Shown here: one piece after another, positions 41,973-51,010 of the stretch | Position numbering within the stretch: position 1 is the stretch's first letter | Layout of the letters: each line of letters opens with the position of its first letter | NCBI RefSeq assembly: GCF_004761865.1 | Contig: NZ_SJDM01000013.1 | Location: 1 to 64,000, forward strand | Length of the DNA stretch: 64,000 nucleotides | From: Crenalkalicoccus roseus | Lineage (GTDB): Bacteria > Pseudomonadota > Alphaproteobacteria > Acetobacterales > Acetobacteraceae | Reading direction: 5' to 3' | Program-made: the position numbers and the translations under genes | Notes under the pieces: generated by a model | The model's input: the letters and a program-made list of their open reading frames with translations, nothing else | Databases searched by the model: none | Told to the model about the DNA's origin: nothing

Positions 41973-43140
41973 AGGACTCGCCGCCATCGAGGACGATGGT
42001 GACCCGCGCCGGGAAATTGTCGGGGTAGAGCCTGTCCAGCGCCTCGTCCCCGACCACCTCGGTCCGCGCCAGCACCTGTCGCACCAGCGGGTCGTTGATG
42101 CGCGCCGGGGCGAATTGCGCCTGGCCCAGCGCGCCGTCCACCGCCGCGACGGCGATGCAGTAGGGCACCGAGACGCGCGCCGCCATGGCCGAGCCGACCT
42201 CCTTGCTCGAGAAGTGCGTCGCCACCGTGCGGTAGGTCTCGTTGGTGATGCGGGCGATGCGCCGCGGGTCGATGCGATGGCGGCGGACCAGGGCGAGCGT
42301 CGCCTGGACGGGGGAGTGGCTGGCGAGGATGGAGGGGAAGAATTTGAAGCCGTTCTGCAGGATCTCCCACTCCGTGCCGAGGCCCGCGGCCAGCGCCTGC
42401 GGCTTCGGCTCCAGCGAGAAGGCGGCGAGGTAGCCCTTCGGGTGCTCCAGTATGTCCGGCGGGCTGGTGGCGCCGAGCCGCGCGAGCTGTGCCGACAGCA
42501 CGCCGTTCAGCGCCGCCTTCCCCGGATGGATGCTCTTCGTCATGTCGCCGGATTCGAAGAAGGCGTTGAGGCCGGCCGCCTGCGTCCCGGCTAGGCCGAG
42601 CGTCCGCCGCACGCCCTCCGCATCGAGGCCGAGCGCCTTCGCCGCCGCCGCCGCCGCGCCGAAGGTGCCGTTGGTCGCGGTCGAGTGCCAGAAGCGGTAA
42701 TGCGTCGGCATCACCGCCATGCCGACCCGCACCGCCACCTCGTAGCCGGCGACCAGGGCGAGGATCGCCTGCCGGCCGCTCAGCCGCTCCGTCTCCGCGA
42801 GCGCGAGCACGGTCGGCACCACGACCGAGCCGACATGCAGCAGCGCGCGCTTGTGCGTGTCGTCGTTGTCGGCGGCGTTGACGAGGATGCCGTTGGCCAG
42901 CGCCGCGAAGGCGGGCTGCGCCGCGACGCCGGCGGCGCCGATCACCCGCGCGCCGGGGGAGGCCGGGTGGAGCGCGGCGATCCCCCGCGCCACCCGCGCC
43001 TTCTCCGGATCCTCGGCCCAGGCGGCGACGGCGCAGCCGACGGCGTCGAGCACCACGCGGCAGGCCTGCGCCACGACCGCATCCGGCAGGTCCTCGCAGC
43101 GCAGCCCGGCGACGAACTCGGCCAGTGCCTTCGTGGTCAT
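41746..43140 (-). CDS. MmgE/PrpD family protein
   Basis: A 464-residue cytosolic protein of the MmgE/PrpD family, whose members include 2-methylcitrate dehydratase and aconitate-type isomerases. Recognisable parts are DAVGCAVAAWAEDPEKARV, NGILVNAADNDDTHKRALLHVGSV, SGDMTKSIHPGKAALNG and FKFFPSILASHSPVQATL. The start has GGGGGAGGAGA upstream. No prpB or prpC is nearby, so the methylcitrate cycle is not supported and the substrate is unknown. It is the last gene of the minus-strand run from 48200, 31 bases after the Tam-like gene. Confidence 0.88.
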   Translation of the reverse strand: MTTKALAEFVAGLRCEDLPDAVVAQACRVVLDAVGCAVAAWAEDPEKARVARGIAALHPASPGARVIGAAGVAAQPAFAALANGILVNAADNDDTHKRALLHVGSVVVPTVLALAETERLSGRQAILALVAGYEVAVRVGMAVMPTHYRFWHSTATNGTFGAAAAAAKALGLDAEGVRRTLGLAGTQAAGLNAFFESGDMTKSIHPGKAALNGVLSAQLARLGATSPPDILEHPKGYLAAFSLEPKPQALAAGLGTEWEILQNGFKFFPSILASHSPVQATLALVRRHRIDPRRIARITNETYRTVATHFSSKEVGSAMAARVSVPYCIAVAAVDGALGQAQFAPARINDPLVRQVLARTEVVGDEALDRLYPDNFPARVTIVLDGGESFTETVLLPKGDPGAPLTEEELAAKFRANCAALLREEEAERLRGAILRLPEAGSVAEVMGLLAPGAQGRSPSGGPA

Positions 43141-43171
43141 GCGCGTCTCCTCCCCCTTTGCGGCGCGCCCT

Positions 43172-43954
43172 TCAGGCGCGCGGCTGCGCCAGGATGAACT
43201 GCCGGCGGAAGGGCAGCAGCACCGCGCCGTCGGCGCGCGGCGGATAGGCCTCGCGCATCGCCGCGGCATAGGCGGCGAGGAAGCCCTCGCGCAGCCCCGG
43301 CTCGCCCTCCAGCGCGTCGAGATAGGGGCGCAGGCTGCTGCCCATCGCCCACTGCGCCACAGGATCCGGCCCGCGCAGCACGTGCAGGTATTCGGTGACC
43401 CAGAGGTCGAGCGCGGCGCAGCGTGGCGCCAGCAGGTCGTAGTAGCCGCCCGGGTCGAGGATCGGCGGCGCGCTGCGGATGCCGGCCAGGCGCGCCGCCC
43501 ACGGTCCTTCCTGGGCCAGCCGGTCCTGCACGGCGCGCACGGGGGCGGCGTGCATCGCCGGCATCTGCACCGCGAGCCACCCGCCGGGCGCGAGGCAGCC
43601 GAGCAGGCGGGGGAACAGCGCCGCGTGGTCGGGCAGCCAGTGCAGCGCGGCGTTGCTGAACAGCACGTCCACCGGCTCGGCCGGCGCCCAGTCCGCGATG
43701 TCCGCGCGCTCGGTGGCGAAGCCGGTGGCGGCGGCCCTGGCCAGCATCTCGGCCGAGCCGTCCACGCCCCGCACCGTGGCGCCGGGGAAGCGCGCCGCGA
43801 GGGCCGGCAGCGCGTTGCCCGCCCCGCAGCCGAGGTCCACCACCCGGCGCGGGCCGGGATGCGGGATGCGGGCGATCAGGTCGAGCGCGGGGCGCAGGCG
43901 CTCCTCGCCGAAGCGGAGATACTGGTTCGGATCCCAGCCGGGATTGCCGCTCAT
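43172..43954 (-). CDS. tam: Trans-aconitate 2-methyltransferase-like protein
   Basis: A 260-residue SAM-dependent methyltransferase. It opens WDPNQYLRFGEERLRPALDL and has RRVVDLGCGAGNALPAL as motif I, DVLFSNAALHWLPDHAALF, and the Tam-specific TEYLHVLRGPDPVAQWAMGSS. Tam detoxifies trans-aconitate formed from the citric-acid-cycle intermediate cis-aconitate. The neighbouring MmgE/PrpD protein, from a family that handles similar tricarboxylates, fits this. Confidence 0.88.
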   Translation of the reverse strand: MSGNPGWDPNQYLRFGEERLRPALDLIARIPHPGPRRVVDLGCGAGNALPALAARFPGATVRGVDGSAEMLARAAATGFATERADIADWAPAEPVDVLFSNAALHWLPDHAALFPRLLGCLAPGGWLAVQMPAMHAAPVRAVQDRLAQEGPWAARLAGIRSAPPILDPGGYYDLLAPRCAALDLWVTEYLHVLRGPDPVAQWAMGSSLRPYLDALEGEPGLREGFLAAYAAAMREAYPPRADGAVLLPFRRQFILAQPRA

Positions 43955-44058
43955 GGGGCTCTGCTCCTTGCCGCGGGGTGTGCGCGGCGCAGTATGGCTC
44001 TCCCCTGCCGCGCCGCGAAGGCGGCCGCCGGCGCCCCGCTCCGGCCGGGCGCGACCCC

Positions 44059-45177
44059 CTACAGGAACCGGCGGATGTCGAGCGTGCTCTCGCGGCCGAG
44101 CGCCTCCAGGCTGCCGGCGAGGAAGCGTTCCGCCGCCTCGCGCCCGAAGCGGCGCAGCCGCTGCAGGAACTCCCAATCCCCGTTCAGCTTGGTGGAGAGC
44201 TTGAACTCCCGCATCCGCTCCTCGTCCTCGATCAGGTGCAGGAAGATGCGGCGGTAGCGCGGCTGTTCCAGCCGCCCGGCGTCGAGCAGGCGCTGCACGA
44301 AGTCTATGGCGCGGATCTCCGCCATCAGCGAGGCGTTGAAGCTGATCTCGTTCAGCCGGTTCATGATGTCCGACGGCGTGGTGGGCAGCTCCGGCCGCAG
44401 CAGGGCGTTGATCTGCACCAGCACGATGTCCGGCGCGCCGCGCTCGTGATAGAGCGGCCACAGCGCCGGGTTGCCGAGATAGCCGCCGTCCCAGTAGTGC
44501 TCGCCCTCGATCTCCACCGCGCGGAAGATGTTGGGCAGGCAGGCGGAGGCGAGCAGCACCTCGACGCTCATCTCCCGGCGGGAGAAGACGCGGGGCTTGC
44601 CGGTGCGCACGTTGGTGGCCGAGACGAACAGCCGCAGCGCCTTCGGGTCCTGGCGCAGCCGCTCGATGTCGAGGTTGTCCTGCAGCACCTGCCGCAGCGG
44701 GTTGAACTCCACCGGGAAGGGGTTGAACTGGTAGGGGGAGAGCACGCGGGTCAGCGTGTCGAAGGCCTGATAGGCGAAGGAGTAGGTGAGGTCGTAGCCC
44801 CAGATCGCCTTCTCGATCGGCGTGTTGCGCAGCGGGCTGAAGGCGAGGCGGTGGCCGACATCGGTCCACAGCCGCTCCAGCGCCGCGATCGCACCCCGCC
44901 GCCCGCCCGCGGCCAGGCCCTGCACCAGGATGGTGCCGTTGATCGCCCCGGCCGAGGTGCCGGAGACGGCGTCCACCTCCAGCCGCTCATCCTCCAGGAG
45001 GCGCTCCAGCACCCCCCAGGTGAAGGCCCCGTGCGTGCCGCCGCCCTGCAGCGCCAGGTTCACGCGCCGGACGGTGGCGGGGCGCGCCACGGCGGGGCGG
45101 GAGAGCGGTGCGGCCTGCCCCGCCGTCTCCCGGGCGGCGGCGGGGGAGGGCGCCTCGGGAGGGGAGAGGTCGGTCAC
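44059..45177 (-). CDS. Patatin-like phospholipase
   Basis: A 372-residue serine hydrolase with oxyanion motif LALQGGGTHGAF (about 41-52), nucleophile Ser75 in GTSAG and catalytic Asp230 in DGGYLGNP. The first 37 residues are low-complexity. No signal peptide, so cytosolic or membrane-associated. The C-terminal half (PYQFNPFPVEFNPLRQVL and IRAIDFVQRLLDAG) matches the bacterial patatin group next to 3-hydroxybutyrate dehydrogenase. The start is GTG at 45177, overlapping the SDR stop (GTGA). The pairing suggests polyhydroxybutyrate or lipid turnover (inference). Confidence 0.88.
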   Translation of the reverse strand: MTDLSPPEAPSPAAARETAGQAAPLSRPAVARPATVRRVNLALQGGGTHGAFTWGVLERLLEDERLEVDAVSGTSAGAINGTILVQGLAAGGRRGAIAALERLWTDVGHRLAFSPLRNTPIEKAIWGYDLTYSFAYQAFDTLTRVLSPYQFNPFPVEFNPLRQVLQDNLDIERLRQDPKALRLFVSATNVRTGKPRVFSRREMSVEVLLASACLPNIFRAVEIEGEHYWDGGYLGNPALWPLYHERGAPDIVLVQINALLRPELPTTPSDIMNRLNEISFNASLMAEIRAIDFVQRLLDAGRLEQPRYRRIFLHLIEDEERMREFKLSTKLNGDWEFLQRLRRFGREAAERFLAGSLEALGRESTLDIRRFL

Positions 45178-45968
45178 GCGGCGAGCCAGCCCCCGTCGAT
45201 GGACAGCGCCGCGCCGTTCACCGCGCCGCTGTCCGGCCCGCAGAGATAGAGCGCCATCCGCGCCACCTCCTCCACCTCGACCCAGCGCTTGGAGGGCTGC
45301 TTCTCCAGCAGGTAGTCGGTCAGCGCCGCCTCCTCGGAGACGCCGTGCTTCTCGGCGAGCGGCTTCACCTGCGCCTCGGCGAGGGGCGTGCGGACGAAGC
45401 CGGGGCAGATGGCGTTGCAGGTGATCGGGGTGCGCGCCACCTCGAGCGCCACGGCCTTGGTCAGCCCGACCACGCCGTGTTTCGCCGCCACGTAGGCGGT
45501 CTTGTAGGGGGAGGCGACGAGGCCGTGCGCCGAGGCGATGTTGACGATGCGCCCCCAGTTCCGCGCCTTCATCCCCGGCAGCGCCGCCTTGATGGCGTGG
45601 AAGTTGGAGGAGAGGTTCACCGCGAGGATCGCATCCCACTTCGCCTCGGGGAACTCCTCCACGGGGCTGACATGCTGGATGCCGGCGTTGTTGACGAGGA
45701 TGTCCACCCTGCCGAGCGTCGCCTCCGCCTCGGCGACCATGCGCCGCACCGCCGCCGGGTCGGCGATGTCGGCATCCGAATAGGGGGCCTCGCCGCCGCC
45801 CTGGGCCGCGCCGACCTCGGCGCGGGCGCGGGCGATGTCCTGCGGCCGGCCGAAGCCGTTCAGCATCACCCGCGCCCCCGCCTGCGCGTAGAGCAGGGCG
45901 ATGCCGAGGCCGATGCCGCTCGTGCTGCCGGTGACGAGCGCGCAGCGCCCCTCAAGTACGCGTTCCAT
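45174..45968 (-). CDS. 3-hydroxybutyrate dehydrogenase (SDR)
   Basis: A 264-residue classical short-chain dehydrogenase: TGSTSGIGLGIA for the cofactor, NNAGIQHVSPVEEFP, catalytic Ser in IVNIASAHGLVASPYK, YVAAKH as YxxxK, and VRTPLAEAQVKPLAEKHG. The Gln-His after NNAGI and the SPYKTAYVAAKHG block are typical of BdhA. It interconverts 3-hydroxybutyrate and acetoacetate with NAD. The start at 45968 has GGAGG upstream. It is coupled to the patatin gene. Confidence 0.9.
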   Translation of the reverse strand: MERVLEGRCALVTGSTSGIGLGIALLYAQAGARVMLNGFGRPQDIARARAEVGAAQGGGEAPYSDADIADPAAVRRMVAEAEATLGRVDILVNNAGIQHVSPVEEFPEAKWDAILAVNLSSNFHAIKAALPGMKARNWGRIVNIASAHGLVASPYKTAYVAAKHGVVGLTKAVALEVARTPITCNAICPGFVRTPLAEAQVKPLAEKHGVSEEAALTDYLLEKQPSKRWVEVEEVARMALYLCGPDSGAVNGAALSIDGGWLAA

Positions 45969-46000
45969 GCGCCGTGTTCCTCCGCCCCCGGGCCCAACGC

Positions 46001-47452
46001 CTAGGGCAGCCATTGGAGAAAGCGGATAAGACCTTTCGCGAAGGGCGACAACAATCGGGGAGCGTAGAACTCGCCCGCCGCTCGCTTGCCGGCCTCGGCC
46101 AGGGTCGGATAGGGCAGCACCGCCGTGGCGAGGGCGGAGAGCGGGATCCGCCGCCCGATCATCAGCCCGTAGGCGCCCGCCATCTCCCCGGCATGGGGGG
46201 CGAGGATGCCGGCGCCGAGCAGCCGGCCCCGGGCGGTCGCCACCAGCTTCACCAGCCCCTCCGGCCGCCCCTCGGCCACGGCGCGGTCGTTCTCGGACAG
46301 CGGCCAGCGGTGGATGCGGAGGCCACGCTCCCCCCGCGCCAGCGCCTCCTCCTCCGTCAGCCCGATCTGGGCCAGCTCGGGGTCGGTGTAGGTGACGCGC
46401 GGCAGGGCGGCGTAGTCGAGCCGCGCCGGCAGGCGGAACAGCATGGCGCGGACCAGGATGGCGGCGTGCTGGCTCGCCACATGGGTGAAGGCGCGCGGCC
46501 CGAGCCCCTCCGGATCGGCGATGTCGCCCGCCGCCCAGACCCGGCGGTTGGAGACGGAGCGCAGGTCGGTCCGGGTGCGGATGCCCCGCGGCCCGGCCTC
46601 CACCCCGCCGGCCGGCAGGTCGAGCCCGGCGAGGCGCGGCACCCGCCCCACCGCGAGCAGCAGATGGGTGCCGCTGATGCGGCTGCCGTCGGCGAGCACG
46701 GCGACGACGCCCCGCGCCTCGGGCGGCGCGGCGGGGTCGAGCGGCTCCACCCGCGCCACGCGCGCGCCCTCGCGGATCTCCACCCCGTCGCGGCGGAGCG
46801 CGAGGCGCAGCCCTTCGGCCAGCTCCTCATCCTCGCCCCCGGCGATGCGCGGCGCCGCCTCCAGCACCGTCACCAGGCAACCGAGCCGGGCATGGGCCTG
46901 CGCCATCTCGAGCCCGAGCGGCCCGCCGCCCAGGACCAGCAGGTGGCCGGGCGGCTCCTCCAGCCCGAACAGCGTCTCGTTGGTGAGGTAGGGCACGCGG
47001 TCGAGACCGGGCAGGTCGGGGATCGCCGGCGTCGAGCCGGCGGCGATGACCGCGTGGCGGAAGCGCAGGCGCCGCGCCCCGACGGCGAGGGTGTCGGGGG
47101 CGAGGAAATGCGCCGGGGCCTCGATCACCTCCACCCCCATGCCGCGATAGCGGGCAGCGGAATCGTTCGGCGCGATGCGGGCGATGGCGCCCTGCACATG
47201 CGCGCGCACCCCGCCCCAGTCTATCTCCGGCTCGGGCAGGCGGAGGCCGAGGCGCGGGGCGCGGCGGGCGGCGGCGGCGGCATGGGCGGCAGCGAGCAGC
47301 GCCTTGGAGGGCACGCAGCCGTGGTTCAGGCACTCGCCCCCCATCCGCCCGCGCTCGATCAGCGCCACCCTCCGCCCGAGCGCGGCCGAGATCGCCGCCA
47401 CCGAGAGGCCGGCGGCGCCGGCGCCGATCACCGCCACGTCAACGTCAGCCAT
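46001..47452 (-). CDS. FAD-dependent NAD(P)-disulfide oxidoreductase (mercuric reductase-like)
   Basis: A 483-residue class I pyridine nucleotide-disulfide oxidoreductase. FAD-binding VAVIGAGAAGLSVA, redox disulfide GGECLNHGCVPSK, NAD-binding LLVLGGGPLGLEMA, second FAD site VWAAGDIAD and a dimerisation domain ending HAGEMAGAYGLMIGRRI. The C-terminal His-Pro/Glu pair of lipoamide dehydrogenase is not evident, so electron transfer to lipoamide is doubtful. There is no MerA N-terminal metal domain. It overlaps the TVP38-type membrane protein by 8 bases, a pairing I recall from other alphaproteobacteria, of unknown function. Confidence 0.88.
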   Translation of the reverse strand: MADVDVAVIGAGAAGLSVAAISAALGRRVALIERGRMGGECLNHGCVPSKALLAAAHAAAAARRAPRLGLRLPEPEIDWGGVRAHVQGAIARIAPNDSAARYRGMGVEVIEAPAHFLAPDTLAVGARRLRFRHAVIAAGSTPAIPDLPGLDRVPYLTNETLFGLEEPPGHLLVLGGGPLGLEMAQAHARLGCLVTVLEAAPRIAGGEDEELAEGLRLALRRDGVEIREGARVARVEPLDPAAPPEARGVVAVLADGSRISGTHLLLAVGRVPRLAGLDLPAGGVEAGPRGIRTRTDLRSVSNRRVWAAGDIADPEGLGPRAFTHVASQHAAILVRAMLFRLPARLDYAALPRVTYTDPELAQIGLTEEEALARGERGLRIHRWPLSENDRAVAEGRPEGLVKLVATARGRLLGAGILAPHAGEMAGAYGLMIGRRIPLSALATAVLPYPTLAEAGKRAAGEFYAPRLLSPFAKGLIRFLQWLP

Positions 47453-48200
47453 GCCCTCTTCCGCCCCCTTCCTCGCCCGCGTCGCCCCGGCCCCGCCCCG
47501 CCATCCGCCGCCGCCTCCGCCACCAGGCGCCGAGCAGCGACAGCGCCGCGAGGCCGGCCAGCGGCAGCAGGATGCCGGGCGAGAGGAGCAGGCCGGGCTC
47601 GGGCCGCCCGCCGGCCTCGAACACCTGGCCGAGGCCGGCGCCGATCCCGGCGAAGACCGCGGTGGCGGGGAGGATCCCCACCAGCGTCGCCAGCGCATAG
47701 CTGCGGAAGGGCATCCCCGCCAGGGCCGGGGCGAGGTTGGCCAGCCAGAACGGCACCACCGGCAGCAGCCGGATGGCGAGCAGGTACCAGAACCCCTCCC
47801 GCCGCAGCGCCTCCCGCAGCCGCGCGAGCAGCGCCCCGCCCCTGGCCGCCAGCGCCTCCGCCAGGGCGTGCCGGGCGGCGAGGAACAGCAGGCAGGCCCC
47901 CGCCGTCGCCCCCAGCGCCGCGAGCAGGGTGCCGAGCAGGGGGCCGAACAGGAAGCCGCCGGCGAGCGTCATCACCGCTCCCCCGGGCAGGGAGAGGGCG
48001 ACGACGGCGACATAGGCGCCGAGATAGGCGAGCGCGGCCAGCACCGGCCGCTCCGCCACCGCCGCCAGCAGCGCCGCGCGGTGCGCCGCCAGCGCCTCGA
48101 GGCTGAGCCCCCGGTGCAGGCCGAGCGCCAGGGCGAGCAGCAGGCCGCCCAGCACCAGGGCGAGCGGCCAGAGGCGGCGCCAGGCATGCGGCAGGGACAA
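47445..48200 (-). CDS. TVP38/TMEM64 (VTT domain) membrane protein
   Basis: A 251-residue DedA-like inner-membrane protein with five to six helices. The VTT core is [21 protein letters not shown], then [22 protein letters not shown] and [20 protein letters not shown]. The C-terminus is Arg/Gly-rich. DedA/VTT proteins act as lipid scramblases or transporters. The coupled downstream flavoprotein suggests a redox-linked role (inference). It is the first gene of the minus-strand run and is divergent from rpmH. Confidence 0.88.
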   Translation of the reverse strand: MSLPHAWRRLWPLALVLGGLLLALALGLHRGLSLEALAAHRAALLAAVAERPVLAALAYLGAYVAVVALSLPGGAVMTLAGGFLFGPLLGTLLAALGATAGACLLFLAARHALAEALAARGGALLARLREALRREGFWYLLAIRLLPVVPFWLANLAPALAGMPFRSYALATLVGILPATAVFAGIGAGLGQVFEAGGRPEPGLLLSPGILLPLAGLAALSLLGAWWRRRRRMAGRGRGDAGEEGGGRGHG

Positions 48201-48247
48201 GCGGGCCTCCTTCGCCGCGGGCGGCGGTGCCGTTACGCCGGCCGCGG

Positions 48248-48277
48248 TTGACGCGCCTCCCGCCGGATACCTATACG
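48248..48277 (+). promoter_or_regulatory. rpmH promoter
   Basis: TTGACG (48248-48253) and TATACG (48272-48277) with an 18-base spacer, about 100 bases before the rpmH start. It is the best sigma-70-type promoter seen in the window and is expected to drive rpmH-rnpA-yidD-yidC. Confidence 0.6.
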
Positions 48278-48378
48278 TCCCGGCCTGTGCCGGGGCGCCG
48301 CCGGGTGGCCGCCGGCCGTCCGCGCACCATCGCCCCGGATCGGGCAGGGCCGGGCACCTTCCCAGACGGAGACCGACC

Positions 48379-48513
48379 GTGAAGCGTACCTACCAGCCCT
48401 CCAAGCTCGTCCGGAAGCGCCGGCATGGCTTCCGCAGCCGCATGGCGACGACGGCCGGCCGCAAGGTGCTCGCCAACCGCCGGGCCAAAGGCCGCAAGCG
48501 CCTGTCCGCCTGA
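48379..48513 (+). CDS. rpmH: 50S ribosomal protein L34
   Basis: A 44-residue, strongly basic protein: [20 protein letters not shown], then [20 protein letters not shown] and a final LSA. This is the universal L34 sequence and length. The start codon is GTG at 48379 in place of ATG. It heads the conserved rpmH-rnpA-yidD-yidC cluster, with 23 bases to rnpA. Confidence 0.97.
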   Translation: MKRTYQPSKLVRKRRHGFRSRMATTAGRKVLANRRAKGRKRLSA

Positions 48514-48536
48514 GGGCAGGCAGGAGGGCGCGGGCG

Positions 48537-48908
48537 ATGCCCGGCCGTCCGCCACGGCTGACCCGGCGGCGCGAGTTCCTGAGGGTCGCCGGGCGGGGCC
48601 GCAAGATTGCGCGGCCGGGGCTGCTGCTGCAGGCGCTGCCCGGCACGGGCGGACCGCTGCGCCTCGGCTTCACCGCCACGAAGCGCATCGGCGGGGCGGT
48701 GGTGCGCAACCGCGCCAAGCGCCGCCTGCGCGAGGCGGCGCGGCTGACCCTCGGCGCCGCGCCCCCCGAAGGGTGGGACCTGGTGCTGGTGGCGCGCGAG
48801 GCGACGGCGACCCGGCCCTTCGCGGCGCTGCTCGCCGACCTCGCCGCGGCGCTGCGCCAGGCGGGGGTGACGCCGCCCCGGCGGGAGGCGAAGGGAGAGG
48901 ACGCATGA
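48537..48908 (+). CDS. rnpA: Ribonuclease P protein component
   Basis: A 123-residue basic protein that assists the RNase P RNA in tRNA 5' maturation. It has LTRRREFLRVAGRGRKIAR at the start and the RNP-binding signature VVRNRAKRRLREAARL, with LVLVAREATA near the C-terminus. It is coupled to yidD by ATGA. Family position and length are as expected. Confidence 0.95.
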   Translation: MPGRPPRLTRRREFLRVAGRGRKIARPGLLLQALPGTGGPLRLGFTATKRIGGAVVRNRAKRRLREAARLTLGAAPPEGWDLVLVAREATATRPFAALLADLAAALRQAGVTPPRREAKGEDA

Positions 48909-49186
48909 GGCCTGCGACCCTGGCGCTGCGGGGCGCCGTCATCGCCTACCAGTGGACCCTGCGGCCGGTCCTCGGCTGCAATTGCCGCTTTTACCCCTCC
49001 TGCAGCGACTACGCGCTGGAGGCACTCTCGGCCCACGGTGCGCTGCGCGGCACTTGGCTCGCCGGGCGGCGCATCCTGCGCTGCAACCCCTGGCATCCGG
49101 GCGGCTACGACCCGGTGCCTCCGGCCTCCCCCCGGGGCGCCCCCGCGCCCGCCGCCCGGCCCGGCCGGGCGGCCTCGGAAAGCTGA
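48905..49186 (+). CDS. yidD: Membrane protein insertion efficiency factor YidD
   Basis: A 93-residue protein with an amphipathic start and the signature CNCRFYPSCSDYALEAL, followed by RILRCNPWHPGGYDPVP. It assists YidC-dependent membrane insertion at the inner membrane. The ATG overlaps the rnpA stop. The Ala/Pro-rich tail after VPP is longer than the minimal family core. Confidence 0.95.
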   Translation: MRPATLALRGAVIAYQWTLRPVLGCNCRFYPSCSDYALEALSAHGALRGTWLAGRRILRCNPWHPGGYDPVPPASPRGAPAPAARPGRAASES

Positions 49187-49195
49187 ACACGCTCC

Positions 49196-51010
49196 ATGGA
49201 CCAGAAGCGCCTCATCGCGGCGATCGCCATCTCGATCGGCATCCTGCTGATCTTCGAAATCCTCTGGAACCAGCCGGCGCGGGAAGCGCAGCTGCGCCGC
49301 CAGCAGGAGATGGCGCAGGTCACCCCCCAGCCGGCGGCACCGGAGGTGCCGACGCCCGGGCCGATCTCCGGCCTGATCACGCCGCCCACCGGCGAGCGCT
49401 CGGCCGCGATCGGCGAGCCGCAGCGCGAGGCGCCGCGGCTGCGCATCGAGACGCCGCGCCTGTCCGGCACCCTGAACCTGCGCGGCGCCGCGATCGACGA
49501 CCTGATCCTGAAGGACTACCGTGAGACGGTGCGCCCTGACTCGCCGCAGGTGCGCCTGCTCGCGCCGCGCTACGCGCCGGCCGGCTACTTCGCGCAATGG
49601 GGATGGACCGCTGCCGACGGCCGCACCCCGGTGCCGGGTCTGGAGACGGAGTGGAGCGCGAGCGGCGGCCCGCTGGCACCGGGGCGGCCGGTCACCCTAT
49701 CCTGGGAGAACGGGCAGGGGCAGGAGTTCCGGATCATCCTCTCGGTGGACGACAACTTCATGTTCACCGCCGAGCAGCAGGTGATCAACCGCGGCCCCGA
49801 GCCGGTGCAGGTGCTGCCCTGGGCGCGGGTGCGGCGCGAGCATACGCCGCAGACCGCGGGCTTCTTCATCCTGCACGAGGGCTTCACCGGCGTGCTCGAC
49901 GGCCGCCTGCGCGAGATGACCTACAGCGACGCGCGCAGCGAGGCGGAGAAGCGCCGCGGCCCGGCGCTGGAGCAGGAAACGGGTGCGGGCTGGCTCGGCA
50001 TCACCGACAAGTACTGGCTGGCGGCGCTGACCGCCGTGGACCCCTCCCTGCGCCACCGCGCCGCCTACCGCCACGTGCCCGAGGGCGGGCGCGACCGCTG
50101 GCAGGTGGACCTCGCCCCCGCCTCGGCGCAGCCGGTGCCGGCGGGCGGGCAGGCCGCGCTCTCGACCCGGCTCTTCGCCGGGGCGAAGGAGGTGCACCTG
50201 CTCGACAGCTACCGCGACCGGCTGGGCATTCCCGACTTCGACAAGGCGGTGGATTTCGGCTGGTTCTACTTCCTGACCAAGCCGTTCTTCTACGCGCTGC
50301 ACTGGCTGGCCGAGATCTTCGGCAATTTCGGCGTCGCCATCCTGGTCTTCACCGTGGCGCTGAAGCTCGCCTTCTTCCCGCTGGCCAACAAGGCCTACAA
50401 GTCCATGAGCCGGATGAAGGTGCTGGCGCCGAAGATGCAGGAGATCAAGGAGCGCTACAAGGACGACCCGGCCAAGGCACAGGCGGAGATGATGGCGCTC
50501 TACCGCGCCGAGAAGATCAATCCGGCCTCCGGTTGCCTGCCGATCCTGATCCAGATCCCGGTCTTCTTCGCGCTCTACAAGGTGCTGTTCGTGACGATCG
50601 AGATGCGCCACCAGCCCTTCTTCGGCTGGGTGCGCGACCTCTCGGCGCCCGACCCGACCAACCTGTTCAACCTGTTCGGGCTGCTGCCCTTCGACCCGGC
50701 GGCGTGGAGCACCTTCCTCCACATGCCCGCCTGGGCGATCTTCATGGGCATCACGATGTGGCTGCAGTTCAAGCTGAACCCGACGCCACCGGACCCGATC
50801 CAGGCCAAGATCTTCGCCTGGATGCCGCTGATCTTCACCTTCATGCTGGCGAGCTTCCCGGCCGGGCTGATCATCTACTGGACCTGGAACAACATCCTCT
50901 CCATCGCGCAGCAGTGGTGGATCATGCGGCTGGAGCGGCAGCGCAATGCCAAGGCGGGGGTGCCCGAGGCGCCGCCTCCCGCCGCGGCGGCGAAGCCGAA
51001 GAAGGGGTGA
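49196..51010 (+). CDS. yidC: Membrane protein insertase YidC
   Basis: A 604-residue proteobacterial-type YidC. An N-terminal signal-anchor (MDQKRLIAAIAISIGILLIF) is followed by a large periplasmic beta-domain (about 60-350). Five C-terminal helices follow, with NFGVAILVFTVALKLAFFPL (positively charged groove region), MKVLAPKMQEIKERYKDDP, PASGCLPILIQIPVFFALYK and FPAGLIIYWTWNNILSIAQQ. It inserts membrane proteins alone or with SecYEG. It overlaps engB by GTGA. Confidence 0.97.
   Translation: MDQKRLIAAIAISIGILLIFEILWNQPAREAQLRRQQEMAQVTPQPAAPEVPTPGPISGLITPPTGERSAAIGEPQREAPRLRIETPRLSGTLNLRGAAIDDLILKDYRETVRPDSPQVRLLAPRYAPAGYFAQWGWTAADGRTPVPGLETEWSASGGPLAPGRPVTLSWENGQGQEFRIILSVDDNFMFTAEQQVINRGPEPVQVLPWARVRREHTPQTAGFFILHEGFTGVLDGRLREMTYSDARSEAEKRRGPALEQETGAGWLGITDKYWLAALTAVDPSLRHRAAYRHVPEGGRDRWQVDLAPASAQPVPAGGQAALSTRLFAGAKEVHLLDSYRDRLGIPDFDKAVDFGWFYFLTKPFFYALHWLAEIFGNFGVAILVFTVALKLAFFPLANKAYKSMSRMKVLAPKMQEIKERYKDDPAKAQAEMMALYRAEKINPASGCLPILIQIPVFFALYKVLFVTIEMRHQPFFGWVRDLSAPDPTNLFNLFGLLPFDPAAWSTFLHMPAWAIFMGITMWLQFKLNPTPPDPIQAKIFAWMPLIFTFMLASFPAGLIIYWTWNNILSIAQQWWIMRLERQRNAKAGVPEAPPPAAAAKPKKG

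Noticed and set aside
41746-43140. 2-methylcitrate dehydratase PrpD
   Set aside because: The family match is only to MmgE/PrpD in general, and no prpB, prpC or acnD gene is near.
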